From: Candidatus Roizmanbacteria bacterium
Lineage (GTDB): Bacteria; Patescibacteriota; Microgenomatia; UBA1406; GWC2-37-13
Length of the DNA stretch: 13,243 nucleotides
Direction: 5' to 3'
NCBI GenBank assembly: GCA_026395455.1
Contig: JAPLYR010000117.1
Coordinates: forward strand, 1-13,243
Part shown: positions 1 to 5,822 of the stretch, one piece after another
Layout: each line of letters begins with the position of its first letter
Numbering within the stretch: the first letter of the stretch is position 1
Notes under the pieces: model-generated
The model's database searches: none
The model's input: only the letters and a program-made list of their open reading frames with translations
Told to the model about the DNA's origin: nothing
Made by a program: the position numbers and the translations under genes

Positions 1-515
1 AGTTCATAAAATTTTTCCTGTGTCTTAACATCAACTCCAACGGTTGGTTCATCAAGTATTAGTAATTCAGGCTTCTTTACAAGTGCACGAGCAATAAATA
101 CACGTTGTTGTTGCCCACCAGAAAGCTCACGCAGGAGTTGGTGTTTATGAGAAAGCATGTCTACAGACGAAAGAGCCTCATCCACCTCATAGTCACTCGC
201 CTTTTCCATTCTCATTACCTCATCAACCGTTATTGGCACATGAGAAACTGCTAGTCCAGCTTTTTGAGGAATATACCCTATTTTCTCCCAATCTTTAAAT
301 TTTTTTATTGGTACTCCAAAGAGTTTTACTGTCCCTTTTTGAGGGGTAAGCACGCCCAGGATAATTTTGAGCAAAGTCGATTTTCCTGTGCCATTATGTC
401 CAACAAGTCCAACGAAATCACCTTTTAAGATGTCCATATTGAGACCATCCAGAACATTTCCAGATCTATATCCAAATACGATATTTTTTAAGCTTATAAC
501 AGTCTGTGTGTCCAT
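1..515 (-). CDS. znuC: Zinc/metal ABC transporter ATP-binding protein (ZnuC-type), C-terminus cut by window edge
   Basis: This is the ATPase that powers import of zinc (or a related divalent metal) through an inner-membrane permease. I translated it by hand from an ATG at 515 down to base 1, giving 171 codons of an expected roughly 230-250. It starts MDTQTVISLKNIVFGY. Walker A GHNGTGKST is at residues 39-47, the Q-loop Gln at 84 (YIPQK), the signature LSGGQQQR at 131-138 and Walker B LLILDEPT at 151-158, so every catalytic motif is present. The ATG overlaps the stop codon of the substrate-binding gene by one base (TAATG), which indicates translational coupling within a regulator, binding protein, ATPase operon. 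The permease gene is expected just outside the window. Zinc rather than manganese is inferred from the linked Fur-family regulator and the binding protein. Confidence 0.93.
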   Translation of the reverse strand, partial: MDTQTVISLKNIVFGYRSGNVLDGLNMDILKGDFVGLVGHNGTGKSTLLKIILGVLTPQKGTVKLFGVPIKKFKDWEKIGYIPQKAGLAVSHVPITVDEVMRMEKASDYEVDEALSSVDMLSHKHQLLRELSGGQQQRVFIARALVKKPELLILDEPTVGVDVKTQEKFYE

Positions 516-1426
516 TATTTACAGTTTAATGCAATTTGTAAATTTGCAAGGTTTTCTTTTTGAATAGTAACATATGTCTTTTTAGTAATTTCATCATTTT
601 TTGTTAGTCCTTCAAGCGGATTAAAAACGAGTGTTTTTGCTCCAATTTCCCGTGCGATCGTCTCTGCGATTACAGGACTTACCAACTCTTCAAAAAAGAT
701 ATATCTAATATTGTTATTCTTTGCAAAAGTGGTTATATCAGACAATGTTTTTGATGATGGCTCCTCTTCAGGTGAAAGTCCTGCAAGTGCCACTTCACGT
801 AGATTATATCTATGAGCAAGATAACTGAAGGCTTTGTGAGATGTAATAATGTTTTTTTGACTACAGTTATTAAGTCCTTTTTGGAAATCACTATCCAGTT
901 GCGACAATTCATTTATGAGCATGTGTAAATTTTCAGTATATTTTTTAGTATGGAGTTGATCCTTTTGAATGAGTGCTTTTGCAACTACTTCTGCCTCTTT
1001 CATATAGAGTATCGGATCAAGCCAGATATGTGGATCTTTTGGATCACTCATAAGAGACTTACCCACAATAATAAGGAGTGTTTTTTTTGGATTAACATTC
1101 TTTCTTAGATTATCGGTATATCCCTCTACTCCACCCCCGTTAAGAAAAATAATATCTTGATTTTCAAGTTCCGTTATATCCCGAGTACTTGGTTCAAAAT
1201 CATGCGGTTCAGCGCCTGCTGGAGTCAGGTTTGTTACAGTTACATACTGTCCCCCAATTCTTTCTGTTAAAAATGCTAACGGATAAAACGATGTGGTAAC
1301 TTTCAATTTATTAACCTGTACTGGGGCAACTTGAATAGTTTTTTTGAATGAAAAAACCCCCACCATACTAATAAGTATTACTAATACTATCGCTAATCGA
1401 TTACGGCTTATTGACATTTTATACAT
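515..1426 (-). CDS. znuA: Zinc/metal ABC transporter substrate-binding protein (ZnuA/TroA family)
   Basis: This extracytoplasmic protein captures a metal ion and hands it to the permease. At 303 residues it is of normal length for the family (PF01297). Residues 11-26 are a hydrophobic segment without a lipobox Cys, so it is probably held by an N-terminal anchor or released by cleavage. The three metal-binding His residues appear in their usual contexts: GAEPHDFEPS (H75), DPHIWLDP (H133) and ITSHKAFSYL (H197). The fourth ligand position, often Asp, reads VFNPLEGL, so it is Asn (N269). The His-rich loop that many ZnuA proteins carry before the second ligand is absent. The ATG at 1426 overlaps the regulator gene by 19 bases; a second ATG at 1417 (codon 4) would shorten the overlap to 10. 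Neither start has a Shine-Dalgarno sequence. Confidence 0.9.
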   Translation of the reverse strand: MYKMSISRNRLAIVLVILISMVGVFSFKKTIQVAPVQVNKLKVTTSFYPLAFLTERIGGQYVTVTNLTPAGAEPHDFEPSTRDITELENQDIIFLNGGGVEGYTDNLRKNVNPKKTLLIIVGKSLMSDPKDPHIWLDPILYMKEAEVVAKALIQKDQLHTKKYTENLHMLINELSQLDSDFQKGLNNCSQKNIITSHKAFSYLAHRYNLREVALAGLSPEEEPSSKTLSDITTFAKNNNIRYIFFEELVSPVIAETIAREIGAKTLVFNPLEGLTKNDEITKKTYVTIQKENLANLQIALNCK

Positions 1427-1809
1427 GTACCAAAAAATTCTAATGAATGTTCCTTTACTCTGAATTGTGATTGTTTTTGTACTTCCTTCAAGAGCTCATC
1501 TTCGCATAATTGTATATCTTCAATATGTCCACAATTCTCACATACAAGATGGTGGTGGTGATCACAATTGGTAAGTTCATAGTGCACTTCTCTTGCTCCT
1601 AAATTTATTTCTTTCACTATTCCTAGTTTAACGAAATTTGTTAATATACGATAAACAGTAGCCTTATCAATCTTTCCTTTCTTTGACTTTACTAAAGTTA
1701 AAATTTGAAGAACGGTAAGTGGCTTCTTTTGGAGTACCTGTATAACTTCTTTTTTTTGAGATGTAAGTCTTTGACCCTTTCCCTTCAATAGTTTGATAAT
1801 TGCATCCAT
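1408..1809 (-). CDS. zur: Fur-family metalloregulator, probably Zur
   Basis: This is a DNA-binding repressor of the Fur superfamily that senses a metal, most likely zinc because it heads a zinc-importer operon. The reading frame is open to a TTG at 1836, but that TTG lies inside the operator palindrome. The ATG at 1809 gives 133 residues, typical for the family, and sits 6 bases after the -10 box, so I prefer it. Numbered from the ATG, the winged-helix part (about 5-75) includes KATVYRILTNFVKLGIVKE. The metal and dimerisation part has NCDHHHHLVCENCGHIEDI and a C-terminal CIKC; the two CxxC pairs (C90/C93 and C129/C132) match the structural zinc site of Fur, Zur and PerR proteins. Which metal it senses cannot be read from the sequence: Fur and PerR remain possible, and the gene symbol rests on context. 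Confidence 0.9.
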   Translation of the reverse strand: MDAIIKLLKGKGQRLTSQKKEVIQVLQKKPLTVLQILTLVKSKKGKIDKATVYRILTNFVKLGIVKEINLGAREVHYELTNCDHHHHLVCENCGHIEDIQLCEDELLKEVQKQSQFRVKEHSLEFFGTCIKCQ

Positions 1810-1815
1810 GAATAT

Positions 1816-1844
1816 ATTATCGCAAATGATTTGCAATAAGTCAA
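1816..1844 (-). promoter_or_regulatory. Promoter of the zinc-uptake operon (-35 TTGACT, 17 bp, -10 GATAAT)
   Basis: On the minus strand TTGACT (1844-1839) and GATAAT (1821-1816) are separated by exactly 17 bases, each matching the sigma-70 consensus at 5 of 6 positions. Six bases separate the -10 box from the ATG at 1809, which predicts a transcript starting at the start codon. The -35 box overlaps the TGA stop codon of the upstream peptidase gene. Confidence 0.7.
1817..1839. promoter_or_regulatory. Fur/Zur-type palindromic operator upstream of the regulator gene
   Basis: This is an 11-1-11 inverted repeat with 10 of 11 positions paired. The left arm is TTATCGCAAAT, the centre G is at 1828 and the right arm is ATTTGCAATAA. 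The core GCAAAT-G-ATTTGC has the AT-rich symmetric form of Fur-family boxes. It fills the space from the last base of the -35 box through most of the -10 box of the minus-strand promoter, so a bound repressor would occlude RNA polymerase. Regulation of the whole regulator-znuA-znuC operon by its own product is inferred from this position. Confidence 0.75.
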
Positions 1845-2467
1845 TGAGAGTTTGCGGTGAAGACTTCTTCTTTATCTCCCTGAATTACGAGAGCTTGGTT
1901 ATTTCTCAATGGGAGCACTTCATATTTTTTGCTTATCCATCTTTCAATAATGTTCTCAAATTTAGATTTATACTTCTCCTCTCCAAAATGGGGCAGAATA
2001 AGTTTCCTTGTAAATCCAAGCCCTTTAAAGTCGGTAATGCAGGTAATACTTTTATCATCAAAATCTTCTATATGTTCAATCGTAGGACATGCAAGAGCAG
2101 AACCTGCACTAGATCCAATATATAATACTCCCCCCTCAACAAGCTCCCTTCCTATTTCAAGAAATCCACTTTCCTGTGCTTTTTCGAGAAGATAGTAGGT
2201 ATTACCTCCACTGACAAAAATGACGTCGATATCTTTTAGTAACGTAATAAGTTGTTCTTTTGTTTTATTCTTAATGTCGACATCAATCATGTTAAAACCC
2301 ATAAGCTTCAACTTCATTTTATCTCCATAAAACCATGGTTTTATTTTATATGGATCAGCTGCTGTTGGAATAAACGCAAGACGTAATTCATTTGGTTTTT
2401 TTGGAAGTAAAGGGAGAAGTAAGTCTGATACAAATGCAAAGTAAGATGCTAAAAATAAAGTTTTCAT
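1841..2467 (-). CDS. Peptidase E-like protein (Ser peptidase family S51)
   Basis: This is a cytoplasmic Ser hydrolase of the S51 family, whose characterised members (PepE) cleave Asp-X dipeptides and whose relatives include cyanophycinases. The 208 residues carry the family marks in order: an early LAFIPTAADP segment (30-39), VSGGNTYYLL (85-94), the nucleophile elbow YIGSSAGSAL with S120 as the predicted nucleophile (G-x-S-A-G), and LPHFGEEKY with H160 near the usual catalytic His. The ATG at 2467 follows the stop codon of the DUF5680 gene by two bases, so the two are almost certainly co-transcribed. A weak AGAG lies just upstream. The end of the gene carries the promoter of the zinc operon. 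The family call is firm; the substrate is not known. Confidence 0.85.
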   Translation of the reverse strand: MKTLFLASYFAFVSDLLLPLLPKKPNELRLAFIPTAADPYKIKPWFYGDKMKLKLMGFNMIDVDIKNKTKEQLITLLKDIDVIFVSGGNTYYLLEKAQESGFLEIGRELVEGGVLYIGSSAGSALACPTIEHIEDFDDKSITCITDFKGLGFTRKLILPHFGEEKYKSKFENIIERWISKKYEVLPLRNNQALVIQGDKEEVFTANSH

Positions 2468-2469
2468 TT

Positions 2470-2934
2470 TTATCTCTTTATGTCTACTAACCCACCAAGA
2501 TAGTGTGCTTTATATATTTCTTTTCCATCTTTCAAAATAATTTCTTCGCCAGAAAATTTTGTAAGAGTCCCTGTCCATGAATTTTTATAGATGTATTCTC
2601 CATTTATTACTTCTAGTGGTCCTCGAAATGGCGACTCTGGAGGCATTGCTCGAAGGGCTTTTTGTAAGGTTGGGTATACTGTTTCAGGCGCCACGTTATT
2701 ATTTATCGATCCATAATATACCATTATCCATAACGGTTGGTCCTTATAGAAAACTACTTCCCTGCCCCCATAGGGCTCTCCCCCAAAAAAATTATCATGA
2801 AAACTCCAGTCCTCTTTTTGATATGTAATTGTTGTAGATTTATCTATTTCTTTTTTATTCAATGACTCATCACCGGTGGCATATGTATGTCTATTGGCAT
2901 CTACTAAAAAAGCTCGTAATTCTTCTAAATTCAT
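2470..2934 (-). CDS. DUF5680 domain-containing protein
   Basis: This is a soluble 154-residue protein without a signal peptide or membrane segment. It matches my recollection of the DUF5680 pattern: an N-terminal LRAFLVDANRHTYATGDE, a central DNFFGGEPYGGREVVFYKDQPLWIMVYYG (residues about 47-75), an ESPFRGP motif near 100-106 and a C-terminal YKAHYLGGLVD. The biochemical role of this family is not known to me. Homologues often occur as stand-alone small proteins. It is the first gene of a two-gene unit with the peptidase E gene. A TACAAT hexamer at 2947-2942 lies 7 bases before the ATG, and no Shine-Dalgarno sequence is visible. The gene is divergent from the His-rich protein gene at 2988, with 53 bases between the two starts. 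Confidence 0.75.
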   Translation of the reverse strand: MNLEELRAFLVDANRHTYATGDESLNKKEIDKSTTITYQKEDWSFHDNFFGGEPYGGREVVFYKDQPLWIMVYYGSINNNVAPETVYPTLQKALRAMPPESPFRGPLEVINGEYIYKNSWTGTLTKFSGEEIILKDGKEIYKAHYLGGLVDIKR

Positions 2935-2941
2935 AGGAACT

Positions 2942-2947
2942 ATTGTA
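2942..2947 (-). promoter_or_regulatory. -10 box (TACAAT) of the DUF5680-peptidase E unit
   Basis: TACAAT on the minus strand lies 7 bases before the ATG at 2934. No good -35 box is seen 16-18 bases further upstream. The position predicts a leader of at most one base. Confidence 0.45.
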
Positions 2948-2973
2948 CTAGTAATTCACTTTTATAAATAGTA

Positions 2974-2979
2974 TATACT
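2974..2979 (+). promoter_or_regulatory. -10 box (TATACT) of the His-rich protein gene
   Basis: TATACT lies 8 bases before the ATG at 2988. It forms the right part of a perfect 10-bp palindrome, AGTATATACT (2970-2979), in the short divergent gap, so it may double as a binding site. No clear -35 box is seen. Confidence 0.45.
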
Positions 2980-2987
2980 CAAATTAT

Positions 2988-3497
2988 ATGAATACAAAAC
3001 AAAGTTTAATACTTATGTGTATCGGTATTGCTATTGTTTCAATATTCATATTTCTATCCTTTCCTAAGCAAGTAGAGATTCCCCACTATCATGCAGGATT
3101 TTTAGTCTATATTGACGGTCAAAAACAAGATTATGCAGATACTCAATATATGTATTTAGACTCATGTACGGTAATTGACAAACAAAAAAATCACACAATG
3201 GAAACTCCAGATAAAGTTCATCTTCATAATGATGTTGGAGATGTTGCACACGTACATGATGACACTTCCACATGGGCATTGCTATTCAAAAATATTGAAA
3301 TAAATTTCCCACCTAATGAGCCTTTGGTTGGGTATAAAAATGGAGAAAAAATAGACAACCTTATCAATATGCCTATTAAACCTTATGATAGCGTTATCTT
3401 TATTATTGGGAGTGAGGATGGTATAGATAAAACACAGTATGTAACTCAAGCACACATCCAAGATGTTGAGGGTAAAAGTAGTGTTTGTAATCGATAA
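2988..3497 (+). CDS. Membrane-anchored protein with three His-x-His motifs, family not recognised
   Basis: I do not recognise a named family. The 169 residues start with a hydrophobic segment (about 6-25, LILMCIGIAIVSIFIFLSF) that should anchor the rest outside the membrane. The exposed part has three His-x-His pairs: PHYHAGFLVYIDG (H33, H35), KVHLHNDVGD (H78, H80) and VAHVHDD (H88, H90). Single His residues occur at 69 and 156, and Cys at 60 and 167 could form a disulfide. The last third reads as a compact beta-rich domain (SVIFIIGSEDG). The clustered His pairs, mixed with Asp, suggest binding of a transition metal such as zinc or copper. That is an inference, helped a little by the zinc-uptake operon about 1 kb away. 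It has its own promoter, and its stop codon lies 4 bases from that of the converging gene. Confidence 0.8.
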   Translation: MNTKQSLILMCIGIAIVSIFIFLSFPKQVEIPHYHAGFLVYIDGQKQDYADTQYMYLDSCTVIDKQKNHTMETPDKVHLHNDVGDVAHVHDDTSTWALLFKNIEINFPPNEPLVGYKNGEKIDNLINMPIKPYDSVIFIIGSEDGIDKTQYVTQAHIQDVEGKSSVCNR

Positions 3498-3501
3498 AGA
3501 G

Positions 3502-4107
3502 TTAGCGAGTGATAGTTTCCCCTGTTATTGTATTGTAGCAGCTTGGGATCATTGATTTTGGAAAATCTGCATATTCTTTGAGCGTCTCACACATAATCAT
3601 TCCATTACCGTCTGCAACAATCTTCCATTCTGAAGCTACCTTTTTTGCATAAAAGTATCCACCCCCACCTTGCTTCTCACTTACCGTTCCACCAGCATAT
3701 ACTCCATCATTTTGAGCTACACTTAAATCTACTTCCAAGGTCGAAGCCCAATTATTCTTAGTAAAGAGTGCTTGTTTTATAAGATCGGCATCTGATATTT
3801 TTGATGCTTCACACTTCTCCTCCCAAACACGCAGACACTTTTGTTTTACCTCACACCAAGAATATCCTGCGGGTCCTAAACAGCCATGAACATCCTTATC
3901 GCCCCCAATCAACTGCTGCTTTCCTTCACTTGTAGCAAGAGAGGGATCAGTAAGCATAGGAACTTCAACAAATGGCGTTGGAGAAGGAGCTTGAATAGTA
4001 GGAGTTGGAACCTCTGTCTTTTGGCTATTTTTTATCAATAAAACATTTGCAACTCCCAATAAACCAACAATAAGGACTAGTCCTCCTATCAATAAAGTGT
4101 TTTTCAT
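3502..4107 (-). CDS. Anchored extracytoplasmic protein with two Cys-containing segments, function unknown
   Basis: This 201-residue protein has an N-terminal membrane anchor (about 5-25), a Pro/Thr-rich linker (33-48, PTPTIQAPSPTP) and an exposed part with two regions. The first is a Cys motif, DVHGCLGPAGYSWCEVKQKC followed by an LRVWEEKC stretch (C76, C85, C91, C99), which could form two disulfides. The second (about 105-200) looks like a small alpha/beta domain with a GGGGYFYAKK turn, a WKIVADGNG motif and a final Cys pair (C173, C190). I recall similar Cys motifs in uncharacterised proteins of candidate-phyla bacteria but can name no function. A TATCAT box lies 6 bases before the ATG. It converges on the His-rich protein gene with a 4-base gap and no visible terminator between them. 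Confidence 0.75.
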   Translation of the reverse strand: MKNTLLIGGLVLIVGLLGVANVLLIKNSQKTEVPTPTIQAPSPTPFVEVPMLTDPSLATSEGKQQLIGGDKDVHGCLGPAGYSWCEVKQKCLRVWEEKCEASKISDADLIKQALFTKNNWASTLEVDLSVAQNDGVYAGGTVSEKQGGGGYFYAKKVASEWKIVADGNGMIMCETLKEYADFPKSMIPSCYNTITGETITR

Positions 4108-4113
4108 ACATTT

Positions 4114-4119
4114 ATGATA
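4114..4119 (-). promoter_or_regulatory. -10 box (TATCAT) of the Cys-rich anchored protein gene
   Basis: TATCAT on the minus strand is followed by exactly 6 bases and then the ATG at 4107. No -35 box is recognisable at the normal distance. Confidence 0.45.
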
Positions 4120-4132
4120 ATTGATTTTGTCA

Positions 4133-4706
4133 CTATTTTACAGATGCAATTGTATTTCCCCTTAACCATCGAACTCCGACATACACAAGAGGAGTCTCAA
4201 TTATGGACATACCACATTTAAGTCCCCAATAAGGAATGATTAAGCTTAATAAAAAACTCATATTTAAATTCAGCGGTAGTCCAACTTCATAAAATGCAAA
4301 AGTCATAAAAATAAATGTATCAAGAAATTGAGACACAAAATTGGAAATATTATTTCTTAACCATAAAGCCTTTTTTCCAAGTGTATTCCGGAGTTTAACA
4401 AAAATTAAAACATCCATAAGGTCTGCTATCCCAAAAGCAACCAAACTCGCAAACGATATTCGTGCTGACTGTTTGAATATGAGATCATAAGCACTTTCAC
4501 TTTTTATAAAACGTATAGATGGCGGAAGTGCAGTAGCGCCAAGTGAAAATATAAACAAGAAAAAAATAATGATTAACCCTGAACGAATAATACTCCTCGT
4601 TCTTTCGAAGTGGAAATGTTTTTCCCCCCATTACTTCTGACACCACTATGCAGAATGTATAAAGGGAAACAAGAAAATCCATTTTATTAATCGAAAAAGT
4701 CTTCAT
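4133..4706 (-). pseudogene. Broken queuosine-precursor transporter (YhhQ/VUT_1 family), internal deletion and frameshift
   Basis: An intact YhhQ/VUT_1 protein (PF02592) imports queuosine precursors through about six membrane helices. Here it is split over two frames. The first frame starts at an ATG at 4706 and gives 33 family-like residues ending in VSEVMGGKTFPL (to 4608), then runs into nonsense. The second frame resumes at 4606 with ERTRSIIRSGLIII and continues, family-like to the end at 4133, through ALWLRNNISNFVSQFLDTF and IPYWGLKCGMSIIETPLVYV. Family members have some 40 residues between these two segments, including a membrane helix and a conserved Asp-Glu-rich loop; these are missing here. 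The remnant is therefore best explained by a deletion of about 120 bases that also changed the frame, near 4606-4610. The right-hand frame could still be translated from a TTG at 4558, but the product would lack the first helices. An assembly error is the main alternative. Confidence 0.8.
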
Positions 4707-4811
4707 TTTATATTGTGTATAGATAACTAGTAATGAGAGGTTGTTGCCGTTTCAAGGCATATTATGAGAGTAAGTGTGGAGAGTAATTGTTCAGAACATT
4801 AACTCGTGGAT

Positions 4812-5429
4812 TCATGGTATATTTTTTTTAAATGTGATATGTAAATCTTTTTCTCTTTCCTTTAGATATGACTCTCTCAATTCCTTTGTATAGTTGGATG
4901 AAAATGGTTTTTTTCCATGTATTGGTGAAACTTCATCTTTCAAATGTTGAAGCATCTGCAAATCATTTTTTTTAAGAACTATTTTTATAGCATCAAATCC
5001 TATTTTTGTATATATCCACAGATAATCAAAATCTTTAAAAGTTCCAAGAATGTTATCTTGTAAATACATATCTACCTCCCCAAACGCCCAATTGTCATGA
5101 ATCCCAATGTATTCAATAATTTTTTTTGATTTATCATCTGGATATTTTACCTGCTTCAAGATCTTTTCAGCTATTTCAGCCCCGGCTTTCATATGTGCCC
5201 TTCTAATATCCTTATCATAATAATTGGCAGTTTTTGGATTTGTCAAAGTCGCATATCCAACATCATGAAGTATTGCAAGAGGCATGAGGAGAGATTCATC
5301 AAGTTTTTCTATCTGACATATTGTTTCTACCATCTCTATAAACCACTCAATATGCTTCACGTCCATTGGTCTACTTGTTAAGTAGTACGGTTTTGCTTCT
5401 GACCATATCTTTTGATAAAGTGAATTCAT
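4812..5429 (-). CDS. HD-domain protein (predicted metal-dependent phosphohydrolase)
   Basis: This 205-residue soluble protein has the HD superfamily pattern: DVKHIEWF (H26), LAILHDVGYA (H55, D56), RRAHMKAGAEIAEKIL (H79) and IGIHDNW (H111), followed by a helical part with Asp residues near 132-134 that could supply the last ligand. HD proteins hydrolyse phosphate esters of nucleotides or related molecules at a metal centre. The layout resembles small stand-alone HD proteins rather than RelA/SpoT or cyclic-di-GMP (HD-GYP) enzymes, and the substrate cannot be told. The ATG at 5429 follows the TAA stop of the cupin gene by 5 bases without a Shine-Dalgarno sequence, so the gene is probably translated from the same mRNA as the cupin. 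Confidence 0.82.
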   Translation of the reverse strand: MNSLYQKIWSEAKPYYLTSRPMDVKHIEWFIEMVETICQIEKLDESLLMPLAILHDVGYATLTNPKTANYYDKDIRRAHMKAGAEIAEKILKQVKYPDDKSKKIIEYIGIHDNWAFGEVDMYLQDNILGTFKDFDYLWIYTKIGFDAIKIVLKKNDLQMLQHLKDEVSPIHGKKPFSSNYTKELRESYLKEREKDLHITFKKNIP

Positions 5430-5434
5430 GTTGT

Positions 5435-5758
5435 TTATGACGCCATTCCAAATGCAGGCTGATTAATAACAAGTAATTTAAATGTCCCTGCCATTGTGTA
5501 GATCGTTCCCTTGGAAATAAAACAGCTATCCCCACTTTCTAATACCTGATCATTATCATCTGTTGTTAAACCTAACTTTCCATCAATTACATAATAAATT
5601 CTGTCATATAAGGTCTTTTCCTCTTCGCAATAATTTGTTGCATCAATAATAGCAAGCGAGACACCTGGAGATATATCTTTTGTTATAAGATTAATTGCTG
5701 TTTTATTATCAGCAATAACGTTTTTTTTCCCCTCGTTATTTCTAATGACTTTAATCAT
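5435..5758 (-). CDS. Small single-domain cupin lacking the usual metal ligands
   Basis: This 107-residue protein fits one cupin beta-barrel. The second half is clearest: RIYYVIDGKLGLTTDDNDQV, then LESGDSCFISKGTIYTMAG and LLVINQPAF. The classical motif 1 (G-x5-H-x-H-x3,4-E-x6-G) is replaced by NYCEEEKTLYDRIYYVIDG, which has no His. In motif 2 the usual Pro and His are Ser and Tyr (GDSCFISKGTIYTM). It therefore probably does not hold a metal in the normal way and may act in binding or sensing rather than oxidation. It is the first gene of a pair with the HD protein. A strong TATAAT box lies 6 bases before the ATG at 5758. Function unknown. Confidence 0.78.
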   Translation of the reverse strand: MIKVIRNNEGKKNVIADNKTAINLITKDISPGVSLAIIDATNYCEEEKTLYDRIYYVIDGKLGLTTDDNDQVLESGDSCFISKGTIYTMAGTFKLLVINQPAFGMAS

Positions 5759-5764
5759 ATGACT

Positions 5765-5770
5765 ATTATA
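5765..5770 (-). promoter_or_regulatory. -10 box (TATAAT) of the cupin-HD unit
   Basis: A perfect TATAAT on the minus strand is followed by exactly 6 bases and then the ATG at 5758. No consensus -35 box is found 17 bases upstream (the bases there read AGCTGT). Confidence 0.55.
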
Positions 5771-5822
5771 AAGTATCTTATAGAGTACAGCTAGTTCTTA
5801 CCAATCCTTGCTAAATATTCTA

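Noticed and set aside
531..547. Second possible Fur/Zur half-sites upstream of znuC (GCAA and TTTGC around a TTTGTAAA centre)
   Set aside because: Only 12 of 17 positions are symmetric, the half-site spacing differs from that of the clear operator, and it lies inside the end of znuA within an operon.
1810..1836. Upstream TTG extension of the Fur-family gene (nine extra codons)
   Set aside because: The extra codons lie within the operator and -10 box, there is no Shine-Dalgarno sequence, and the ATG at 1809 gives the usual family length and the spacing to the -10 box seen at other genes.
1793..2195. Plus-strand open frames opposite the peptidase E gene
   Set aside because: They have no start signals and no protein-like pattern, and they overlap a well-supported gene and the zinc operon promoter.
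4497..4706. The 69-codon frame as an independent small membrane protein
   Set aside because: Its first 33 residues are the N-terminus of the YhhQ transporter; the rest is an out-of-frame reading of the same gene.
4730..4770. TAATGAGAG and TTATGAGAG repeats and a TGCC/GGCA mini-hairpin upstream of the broken transporter gene
   Set aside because: They are imperfect, short and without a T-run; expected by chance in AT-rich sequence.
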